Positions 57,330 to 64,000 of a stretch of 64,000 nt of DNA are shown here, one piece after another (within the stretch, counting starts at the first letter, position 1; the number at the start of each line of letters is the position of its first letter). Under the pieces are notes generated by a model that had not been told where the DNA came from, did not search any database, and saw only the letters and a program-made list of their open reading frames with translations. The translations under genes were made by a program, and so were the position numbers. This stretch comes from Pseudomonadota bacterium (GTDB taxonomy: Bacteria > Pseudomonadota > Gammaproteobacteria > Steroidobacterales > Steroidobacteraceae): positions 63,382 to 127,381 of the forward strand of contig JAJZDW010000002.1 of the NCBI GenBank assembly GCA_021851405.1. Direction: 5' to 3'.

Positions 57330-58673
57330 ATGCTGGAAAAGGTTCTCATCGCCAATCGCGGTGAAATCGCCCTGCGCATCCTCAGGGCCTGCCGCGAGTT
57401 GGGCATCAAAACGGTGGCGGTGCACTCCACCGCCGATTACAGCCTGAAGCACGTTCTGCTCGCCGACGAATCGGTGTGCATCGGCCCGCCGCCCTCGACG
57501 GCGAGCTACCTGAACATGCCGGCGATCATCAGCGCCGCGGAAGTCACCGATGCGGTGGCCATCCACCCCGGCTACGGCTTTCTCTCCGAGAACGCCGACT
57601 TCGCCGAGCGGGTGGAGAACAGCGGCTTTGTGTTCGTCGGGCCGAAGGCCGAGACGATCCGCACCATGGGCGACAAGGTCTCCGCGATCCGCGTGATGAA
57701 GGGGCACGGCGTACCGTGCGTGCCGGGATCGGACGGACCGCTCGGCGATGATCCGGATGAGAATTTCCGCGTCGCTCGGGACATCGGCTACCCGGTGATC
57801 ATCAAGGCCTCCGGCGGCGGTGGTGGTCGCGGCATGCGCGTGGTGCACAGCGATGCCTCGCTGCTGAACTCCATCGGCGTGACGCGCAGCGAGGCGCAGG
57901 CGGCCTTCGGCAACGACCAGGTGTACATGGAGAAATTCCTGGAGCGGCCGCGGCATATCGAATTCCAGGTGCTCGCCGACCACCACGGCAATGTCGTGCA
58001 CCTGGGGGAGCGCGACTGCTCGATGCAGCGGCGCCACCAGAAGGTGCTCGAGGAAGCCCCCGCCCCCGGGATTACCCCGAAGCAGCGGCGCACCATGGGC
58101 GAGCGCTGCGTCGAGGCGTGCGTCGCAGTCGACTACCGCAGCGCCGGGACGCTGGAGTTCCTCTACCAGGACGGGGAGTTCTATTTCATCGAGATGAACA
58201 CCCGCATCCAGGTCGAGCATCCGGTGACCGAGCTGATCACCGGCATCGATCTGGTGAAGGCGCAGCTGCTGATCGCCGCCGGCGAGAAGCTCCCGTACGT
58301 GCAGAACGATATCCAGATCCGCGGCCATGCGATCGAGTGCCGCGTCAACGCCGAGGATCCGAAGAACTTCATGCCCTCGCCCGGACCCGTCCGGCTGTGG
58401 CACGCCCCGGGCGGCCCCGGGGTGCGGGTCGACAGTCACGTCTACTCCGGCTACAACGTACCGCCCTACTACGACTCACTGATCGGCAAACTGATCACGC
58501 ACGGCGAGTCGCGCGAGGTGGCGATCGCGCGCATGCGCAATGCGCTCGCCGAGATGGTGATCGAGGGCATCAAGACCAACGTTCCGCTGCACCAGGAGAT
58601 CTGCAATCATGCGGCCTTCCAGAAAGGCGGCACCGACATCCACTACCTGGAGCGTCGGCTGGGTCTGAAGTGA
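57330..58673 (+). CDS. accC: biotin carboxylase, acetyl-CoA carboxylase subunit
   Basis: ATP-grasp enzyme that carboxylates biotin on AccB. 447 residues with the start [20 protein letters not shown], Gly-rich loop [14 protein letters not shown] and [14 protein letters not shown]. 11 bp after accB. Confidence 0.98.
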   Translation: MLEKVLIANRGEIALRILRACRELGIKTVAVHSTADYSLKHVLLADESVCIGPPPSTASYLNMPAIISAAEVTDAVAIHPGYGFLSENADFAERVENSGFVFVGPKAETIRTMGDKVSAIRVMKGHGVPCVPGSDGPLGDDPDENFRVARDIGYPVIIKASGGGGGRGMRVVHSDASLLNSIGVTRSEAQAAFGNDQVYMEKFLERPRHIEFQVLADHHGNVVHLGERDCSMQRRHQKVLEEAPAPGITPKQRRTMGERCVEACVAVDYRSAGTLEFLYQDGEFYFIEMNTRIQVEHPVTELITGIDLVKAQLLIAAGEKLPYVQNDIQIRGHAIECRVNAEDPKNFMPSPGPVRLWHAPGGPGVRVDSHVYSGYNVPPYYDSLIGKLITHGESREVAIARMRNALAEMVIEGIKTNVPLHQEICNHAAFQKGGTDIHYLERRLGLK

Positions 58674-58732
58674 GCGCGGGACGCTGGGGCGAAGCCTGAA
58701 CGGCGCGCCGCGGCGCCGGTGCACGGTGAGCC

Positions 58733-59626
58733 ATGAGCGAGTTTCTGCAGATCAGCTTCGAGCTCGGCGAGCTCCCGGTGGACGGGGCGGAGGCCGCCTG
58801 CCTCGAGTGCGGCGCGAGTGCGATCACGTTCGCCGACGCGCGTGACGAGCCGGTGCTCGAGCCGGCGCCCGGGGAGTTTCGGCTCTGGCCCGCGACGCGC
58901 CTGGAAGCGCTGTTCGCGCCCGATGCGCCGCAGCAGGAACTCATCACCCGCTTGAGTCGCGCCCTCGGGGTCGCCCCGGAGCGCCTCACGGCGCGGCGGC
59001 TCGCCGAGCGAGCCTGGGAGCGGGAGTGGCTGCGCGACTTCCACGCCATGCGCTTCGGGCAGCGCCTGTGGATCTGCCCGCAGCACGAGCAGGTGGACGA
59101 TCCCGATGCGGCGGTCGTACGGCTCGATCCGGGCCTCGCCTTCGGCACCGGCACCCATCCGACCACCGCGCTGTGTCTGGAGTGGCTCGATGCGCATCCG
59201 CCGATCGACGGCGAGGTCATCGATTACGGCTGCGGCTCCGGCGTGCTCGCCCTGGCCGCGGCCCGGCTCGGGGCGCGGCGCGTGCAGTGTTTCGACATCG
59301 ACCCGCAGGCATTGCTCGCCACGCACGAGAATGCTGCGGCCAACGGTCTGCAGGGCCAGATCCGCCCGATCGCGGCGGCCGAAACGCTCGCACCGCCGGT
59401 GGCGCTGCTCATGGCGAACATCCTCTGCGCTCCCTTGGTGGCCCTGGCGCCGCGGTTCGCCGCGCTGGTCGCAGCGCACGGGGCGGTGCTGCTCGCCGGG
59501 CTGCTCGAGCCCGATGCCGAGGAGGTCACCGCCGCCTACGCGCCGTGGTTCGAGCTGCAGCCGTTCGCGACCCGCGAGGGCTGGATTGCACTGTCGGGAC
59601 GGCGCCACGACGAGGTACGGATCTGA
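58733..59626 (+). CDS. prmA: ribosomal protein L11 methyltransferase
   Basis: Trimethylates L11. 297 residues: an N-terminal L11-binding domain, a linker and a SAM domain with DPGLAFGTGTHPTT and DYGCGSGVLALAAARLGA. ATG 58733; GTG 58727 is alternative. Follows accC by 60 bp and runs straight into the next gene. Confidence 0.95.
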   Translation: MSEFLQISFELGELPVDGAEAACLECGASAITFADARDEPVLEPAPGEFRLWPATRLEALFAPDAPQQELITRLSRALGVAPERLTARRLAERAWEREWLRDFHAMRFGQRLWICPQHEQVDDPDAAVVRLDPGLAFGTGTHPTTALCLEWLDAHPPIDGEVIDYGCGSGVLALAAARLGARRVQCFDIDPQALLATHENAAANGLQGQIRPIAAAETLAPPVALLMANILCAPLVALAPRFAALVAAHGAVLLAGLLEPDAEEVTAAYAPWFELQPFATREGWIALSGRRHDEVRI

Positions 59627-60625
59627 ATGTTCACCGTCTGTCCCAAATGCGGCCTCATGCTGGTCGTGACGGCGGCGGACCTGCGCGCCGCGCAAGGCCA
59701 TGTCCGCTGCGGCCGCTGCCGCAACGTCTTCAATGCGCTCGAGTCGCTCGCCGAGACGCCCCCCCCGGACGGTGCGGCGGCGGCCGCCCGGACGGCCCCC
59801 GCCGCACCGCCGCCGGAGCCGACCGCCAGCCCCGAGACGGTGCAGGGGAGCCCGGCCGGAGACTTCGAGTGGATCGAGCCGCAACCCGAGCCGCAGTGGC
59901 CGCCGGAACCGTCGCTCGACGCACCACCGCAGCCCCCCGCGCTCGAGGTGCAGACGCGGCCGCAGCCGCAACCCGAAGAGGAGAGCGCCCTGCCGCCGCC
60001 GCCGGCGCCCCCGACTGAACCGCTCACCGCCGACGGCCCGCACGCGGATGCTGCGCCGATCGAGCCCTCCCTGGTCGATGAACCCCCGCACGAATTTCAG
60101 CTCGACACGCCGCAGCGCCACACCGGGGCGTGGTTCGCCGGCGCCCTGGTGCTGCTGCTCCTCCTGGGCGGCCAGGCGCTGAACCACTACCGCGGGGTCC
60201 TCGCCACGATGCCGTCCGTGGGCGCGAAGATCCTGGCGGTCTACGGCGCACTCGGCATCCCGGTCGTGCCGCTGTGGAACGTGCGCGCCTACCAGGCACG
60301 CCAGCTCGGTGCGACGGTGAGCGGCAACAATCCCCACCAGATCACGGTCCGGGCGAGCGTTGCCAACCACGGCCCCTGGCCGCTGCCCCTGCCGCTGCTG
60401 CGTGTGACGCTGCAGGACCGCTATGGGCGCACGATCGCTGCCCGCGAGGTACGGCCGCACGATTACCTCGCCCGCGGCTCCGGCGACGCCGCCATGATGG
60501 CCCCCGGGGAGCGCATCGACGCCACCGTCGCCTTCGTCAACCCGGGCACGCAGGCCGTCGGGTTCGAGATCGATGCGTGCCTGCGCGAGGGCCGCCACGT
60601 GGTGTGCGCCCACGGGGCACGCTGA
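59627..60625 (+). CDS. DUF3426 zinc-ribbon membrane protein
   Basis: 332 residues. An MJ0042-type zinc ribbon (Cys5, Cys8, Cys28, Cys31), a long Pro/Glu-rich linker, one membrane helix (about 166-185) and a C-terminal DUF3426 domain. Starts directly at the prmA stop and overlaps dusB (TGATG). The family is common between prmA and dusB or fis in gammaproteobacteria; its role is unknown. Confidence 0.9.
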   Translation: MFTVCPKCGLMLVVTAADLRAAQGHVRCGRCRNVFNALESLAETPPPDGAAAAARTAPAAPPPEPTASPETVQGSPAGDFEWIEPQPEPQWPPEPSLDAPPQPPALEVQTRPQPQPEEESALPPPPAPPTEPLTADGPHADAAPIEPSLVDEPPHEFQLDTPQRHTGAWFAGALVLLLLLGGQALNHYRGVLATMPSVGAKILAVYGALGIPVVPLWNVRAYQARQLGATVSGNNPHQITVRASVANHGPWPLPLPLLRVTLQDRYGRTIAAREVRPHDYLARGSGDAAMMAPGERIDATVAFVNPGTQAVGFEIDACLREGRHVVCAHGAR

Positions 60626-61614
60626 TGCTGCGCATCGGTCCGTACACGCTGCCCTCGCGCGCGCTGCTCGCCCCCATGGCGGGCGTGACCGACCGTCCGT
60701 TCCGTATTCTCTGCCGTCACCTCGGCGCGGGACTCGCCGCCTCGGAGATGCTCACGTCCGATGCACGGTTGTGGCACACGCCCAAATCGCGCCGCCGCCT
60801 CGATCACAGCGGCGAGCCCGAGCCGCGCGTGGTGCAGCTCGCCGGCGCCGACCCGCAGGTGCTGGCGGAGGCCGCCCGCCTCAGCGTCGAGCGCGGCGCG
60901 CAGATCATCGACCTGAACATGGGCTGTCCGGCGAAGAAGGTGTGCGGCAAGGCGTGTGGCTCAGCGCTGCTGCGTGACGAGACGTTGGTCGCGCAGATCC
61001 TCGCGGCGCTCGTCGAGGCAGTGCCGGTGCCCGTGACGCTGAAGATCCGCACCGGCTGGGACCCGGAGCATCGCAACGGTGTCGCCATCGCGCAACTCGC
61101 CGAGCGCTGCGGCATTCAGGCGCTGGCGGTCCACGGCCGCACGCGCGCGGATTTTTATCAGGGTGCGGCGGAATACGAAACGATTCGCGCCATCAAGTCC
61201 GCCGTGCGCATCCCGATCTTTGCCAACGGTGACATCCGCTCGCCCGCGGATGCACGCAAAGTGCTTGATTTCACTGGGGCCGACGGCGTCATGATCGGGC
61301 GTGCCGCGTTCGGCGAACCGTGGATCTTTCGCGCCATCGAAGATTTCCTCGCGGCGCGGCCCGCCGCGCCGCCCTCACGCGCCGAGGTGCGTGATATCAT
61401 CCTCGCCCACCTCGATTCCCTGTACGGCTTTTACGGCGAGGAGACAGGCGTGCGCATCGCTCGCAAACACATTGGCTGGTATTGCGAACGATGTTTTTCC
61501 GATCCGGAGCCGATTCGTCTCGATTTGATGGCGGCGCAGGACGTGCGCGAGCAGTTCGCGCGCGTGCGTCGGCATTTCGACGCGTGGGCTGCGGATTGCG
61601 CACGCGCGGCCTGA
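60625..61614 (+). CDS. dusB: tRNA-dihydrouridine synthase B
   Basis: Reduces uridine in the tRNA D-loop. 329 residues: an FMN TIM barrel starting with LLAPMAGVTDRPFR, then NMGCPAKKVCGKACGSALL with the catalytic Cys region, VHGRTRADFYQG and ANGDIRSPADA. Lies before fis, its usual partner. Confidence 0.96.
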   Translation: MLRIGPYTLPSRALLAPMAGVTDRPFRILCRHLGAGLAASEMLTSDARLWHTPKSRRRLDHSGEPEPRVVQLAGADPQVLAEAARLSVERGAQIIDLNMGCPAKKVCGKACGSALLRDETLVAQILAALVEAVPVPVTLKIRTGWDPEHRNGVAIAQLAERCGIQALAVHGRTRADFYQGAAEYETIRAIKSAVRIPIFANGDIRSPADARKVLDFTGADGVMIGRAAFGEPWIFRAIEDFLAARPAAPPSRAEVRDIILAHLDSLYGFYGEETGVRIARKHIGWYCERCFSDPEPIRLDLMAAQDVREQFARVRRHFDAWAADCARAA

Positions 61615-61642
61615 AGCGCCATCAAAAACGCGGGAAAATCAC

Positions 61643-61933
61643 ATGACAGCAAAAAAGAATATCGCCCAGTGGCGCGATGGGGGCGTCCGCGTCACGGCCG
61701 GGGAGTTGCCGCTGCGCAGTCACGCGGAGCGGGCGCTCAGCGATTACTTCATGAACCTCAACGGCTCGCATCCCGCCGGCCTCTACAACCTGGTGTTGCG
61801 CGAGGTCGAGGAGCCGTTGTTTCGCGTCGTGCTCGATTACGTCGCGGGCAACCAGAGCCGCGCGGCAGACATCCTCGGCATCAACCGCGGCACGCTGCGC
61901 AAGAAGCTCAAGCAGTTCGGCTTGACTAACTGA
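61643..61933 (+). CDS. fis: nucleoid-associated DNA-binding protein Fis
   Basis: 96 residues with a C-terminal helix-turn-helix (NQSRAADILGINRGTLRKKL). It bends DNA and controls rRNA promoters in fast growth. Cotranscribed with dusB. It is followed 9 bp later by purH. Confidence 0.96.
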   Translation: MTAKKNIAQWRDGGVRVTAGELPLRSHAERALSDYFMNLNGSHPAGLYNLVLREVEEPLFRVVLDYVAGNQSRAADILGINRGTLRKKLKQFGLTN

Positions 61934-61942
61934 CGAGTCGTG

Positions 61943-63508
61943 ATGAATCAGACCGTGCGGCCCGTTCGGCGGGCACTGCTTTCCGTTTCCGACAAGACCG
62001 CCCTGGTGGGATTCGCGCAAGGTCTTGCGCGCCACGGGGTGGAGATCCTCTCGACCGGCGGCACGGCGAAACTGCTCGCCGCGCATGGGCTGACCGTGCG
62101 CGAGGTGTCGGACCATACCGGTTTTCCGGAAATCATGGACGGGCGCGTCAAGACACTGCACCCGAAAATCCACGGCGGACTGCTGGGGCGGCGCGGCACC
62201 GACGAGCCAGTCATGGCGCTGCACGGCATCGAGCCGATCGACCTGCTCGCCGTGAACCTCTATCCGTTCGCTGAAACGGTCGCGCGCCCCAACTGCAGCT
62301 ACGAGGAGGCCATCGAGAACATCGACATCGGTGGCCCGGCAATGCTGCGTGCCGCAGCGAAGAACCACGATGCGCTCACCGCAACCGTGGATCCGGCCGA
62401 CTACGCCCGGATCCTTGCCGAACTCGACGCGCACGGCGGCGTCAGTGCGGCGACCCGCGCCGAACTCGCCACCAAGGTGTTTGCGCACACGGCGCGCTAC
62501 GACGCGATGGTGGCCGCCTACCTGAGCCGGCAACATTCCGACGCGCACACGCTTCCGGCGACCCTGCCGTTGGTGTTCGACAAGGTCAGCGACCTGCGCT
62601 ACGGGGAGAACCCGCATCAACGCGCCGCCCTGTACCGCGACGCGCTCGGCGGCGCCGGGCTTGCGCAGGCCCGCTTGCTGCAAGGCAAGGAACTCTCCTT
62701 CAACAACATCGCCGATGCCGACACCGCCGTGGAGTGCGTGCGGCAGTTCGCTGAGCCGGCCTGCGTCATCGTCAAGCATGCCAACCCCTGCGGCGCGGCG
62801 CTCGGCGCCGGACTGCTCGAGGCGTACGAGCACGCCTACCGTACCGACCCGACCTCGGCCTTCGGCGGCATCATCGCCTTCAACCGGCCGCTCGATGCCG
62901 CGTGCGCCGCGGCCATCATCGGCCGGCAGTTCGTGGAAGTGATCGCCGCACCGGCGATCACGGCGGGCGCGGCGGCAGCGCTCGCCGCCAAACCCAACGT
63001 GCGCGTCATCGAGCTCGGTGAGCTGCACGCGAACGGCGGCAACGGCCTGGAGTACCGCAGCGTCTCCGGGGGGCTGCTGGTGCAGAGCCGCGACAACGGC
63101 CACGTCGGTGCGTCCGATCTGAAGGTGGTCACGCGCCGCGCGCCGACGGCGGAGGAGATGACCGACCTGCTGTTCGCCTGGCGCGTCGCGAAATTCGTCA
63201 AATCCAATGCCATCGTGTACGCGCACGGACGCTGCACCATGGGCGTCGGGGCTGGGCAGATGAGCCGGGTGTACTCGAGCCGCATCGCCGCGATGAAAGC
63301 CGCCGACGAGCATCTGAAAGTCGAGGGCGCCGCGATGGCCTCCGATGCGTTCTTCCCCTTCCGCGACGGCCTCGACGTGGCCGCGCAGTACGGCATCAAG
63401 GCCGTGATTCAACCGGGCGGCTCGCGCAACGATGCCGAGGTCATCGCGGCCGCGGACGAACACGGCATGGCGATGGTATTGACCGGCATGCGCCATTTCC
63501 GCCACTGA
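61943..63508 (+). CDS. purH: bifunctional AICAR formyltransferase/IMP cyclohydrolase
   Basis: Last two steps of IMP synthesis. 521 residues from ATG 61943 (GTG 61940 possible): IMP cyclohydrolase domain starting [17 protein letters not shown] and AICAR transformylase domain with [11 protein letters not shown] and [12 protein letters not shown]. Followed by purD 7 bp downstream. Confidence 0.97.
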   Translation: MNQTVRPVRRALLSVSDKTALVGFAQGLARHGVEILSTGGTAKLLAAHGLTVREVSDHTGFPEIMDGRVKTLHPKIHGGLLGRRGTDEPVMALHGIEPIDLLAVNLYPFAETVARPNCSYEEAIENIDIGGPAMLRAAAKNHDALTATVDPADYARILAELDAHGGVSAATRAELATKVFAHTARYDAMVAAYLSRQHSDAHTLPATLPLVFDKVSDLRYGENPHQRAALYRDALGGAGLAQARLLQGKELSFNNIADADTAVECVRQFAEPACVIVKHANPCGAALGAGLLEAYEHAYRTDPTSAFGGIIAFNRPLDAACAAAIIGRQFVEVIAAPAITAGAAAALAAKPNVRVIELGELHANGGNGLEYRSVSGGLLVQSRDNGHVGASDLKVVTRRAPTAEEMTDLLFAWRVAKFVKSNAIVYAHGRCTMGVGAGQMSRVYSSRIAAMKAADEHLKVEGAAMASDAFFPFRDGLDVAAQYGIKAVIQPGGSRNDAEVIAAADEHGMAMVLTGMRHFRH

Positions 63509-63515
63509 GCCGCCC

Positions 63516-64000
63516 ATGAAGATCCTGATCATCGGTGCGGGCGGACGGGAACACGCGCTGGCGTGGAAATGCGCCGCCTCGGCGCGCGTGACGGAAGTGC
63601 TGGTCGCGCCCGGCAACGCCGGCACCGCACTTGAGCCGAAGTGCCGCAACGTGGCCGTAGCGGCGCAGAACATCCCGGCGCTGGTGGCACTGGCGCAGTC
63701 CGAAGGCGTCGCGCTCACCATCGTCGGCCCGGAGGATCCGCTGGTCGCCGGGCTCGTCGATGCGTTCCAGGCGGCCGGCCTGCCATGCTTCGGGCCGACC
63801 CGGGCGGCTGCGCGCCTGGAGGGCTCCAAGGCCTTCACCAAGGACTTTCTGGCGCGCCACGGCATACCGACCGCCGGCTCGCGCACGTTCACCCGCGAGG
63901 ACTACGATCCGACCTGGCTCGAACAGCAGTCGCTGCCGATCGTGATCAAGGCGAGCGGCCTGGCCGCCGGCAAAGGGGTGATCATCGCCGAGACGCTCGC
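63516..64000 (+). CDS. purD: phosphoribosylamine-glycine ligase, N-terminal part
   Basis: Joins glycine to phosphoribosylamine in purine synthesis. About 161 residues are seen before the window ends: start [20 protein letters not shown] and the ATP-grasp beginning [17 protein letters not shown]. Truncated by the window, not by mutation. Confidence 0.95.
   Translation, partial: MKILIIGAGGREHALAWKCAASARVTEVLVAPGNAGTALEPKCRNVAVAAQNIPALVALAQSEGVALTIVGPEDPLVAGLVDAFQAAGLPCFGPTRAAARLEGSKAFTKDFLARHGIPTAGSRTFTREDYDPTWLEQQSLPIVIKASGLAAGKGVIIAETL

Noticed and set aside
61622-63892. Minus-strand open frame of about 750 codons across fis, purH and purD
   Set aside because: It mirrors codon structure of real genes on the other strand and has no family features.

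Overview
The window is about 64 kb of high-GC (clearly above 60 %) chromosomal DNA from a Gram-negative bacterium. Gene content and order point to a gammaproteobacterium near the Xanthomonadales/Nevskiales/Steroidobacterales lineages: kdsD-kdsC-lptC-lptA-lptB-rpoN-hpf-rapZ, a pcm-tolC pair near kdkA-waaA, dusB-fis-purH-purD, and pyrophosphate-dependent phosphofructokinase next to a proton-pumping pyrophosphatase. This is inferred from synteny and families; genus cannot be told. Almost everything is vertically inherited core genome, tightly packed, with many ATGA/GTGA overlaps. No rRNA, tRNA or CRISPR array was found.

Layout. 0.25-3.0 kb: a GntR/YtrA-type repressor, an ABC ATPase and a frameshifted permease, with an operator on the repressor's own promoter. 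3.2-5.6 kb: two SPFH proteins flanking an unknown helical protein. 5.6-8.2 kb (minus): gnd-like dehydrogenase, murA, bolA-type gene. 8.3-14.6 kb (plus): Kdo synthesis, LPS transport, sigma-54, hibernation factor and RapZ. 14.6-19.4 kb (minus): patatin-like lipase, pyk, pgk, gap. 19.4-20.5 kb: a 1-kb gene-free stretch rich in palindromes. 20.5-26.8 kb: cpdA-like phosphodiesterase, Wzi-like outer-membrane protein and three glycosyltransferases. 26.9-27.9 kb: remnant of an IS200/IS605-type element with an internally deleted tnpB. 28-37.4 kb: SANT/Myb-like protein, CPBP protease, mpl, rnd, adk, pfp, hppA, a small unknown gene and msrB. 37.4-48 kb: a PAS-GGDEF-EAL protein, pcm-tolC, and an LPS/exopolysaccharide cluster including UDP-xylose synthase, kdkA and waaA. 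48-53.2 kb (minus): glnE and groES-groEL with a CIRCE-like operator. 53.4-64 kb (plus): cutA-dsbD-tlpA, aroQ-accB-accC, prmA-(DUF3426)-dusB-fis-purH-purD (cut by the window end).

How it fits together. Envelope biogenesis dominates: Kdo is made (kdsD, kdsC), attached (waaA) and phosphorylated (kdkA), LPS is exported (lptC/A/B), peptidoglycan precursors are made and recycled (murA, mpl), and two glycosyltransferase clusters decorate surface polysaccharides. Central carbon genes suggest a pyrophosphate-saving glycolysis: PPi-phosphofructokinase beside a K+-independent H+-pyrophosphatase.

Most notable: (i) several promoters put a -10 element 6-11 nt from the start codon with no Shine-Dalgarno sequence, suggesting leaderless or near-leaderless mRNAs; (ii) convergent gene pairs often meet at long perfect inverted repeats without a T-tract; (iii) the tnpB remnant has lost the part of RuvC carrying the first catalytic motifs but stays open, and carries a perfect 18-bp hairpin in its coding sequence; (iv) the SPFH module and the palindrome-rich gap are the least explained pieces. 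I did not find a clearly complete, previously undescribed system.
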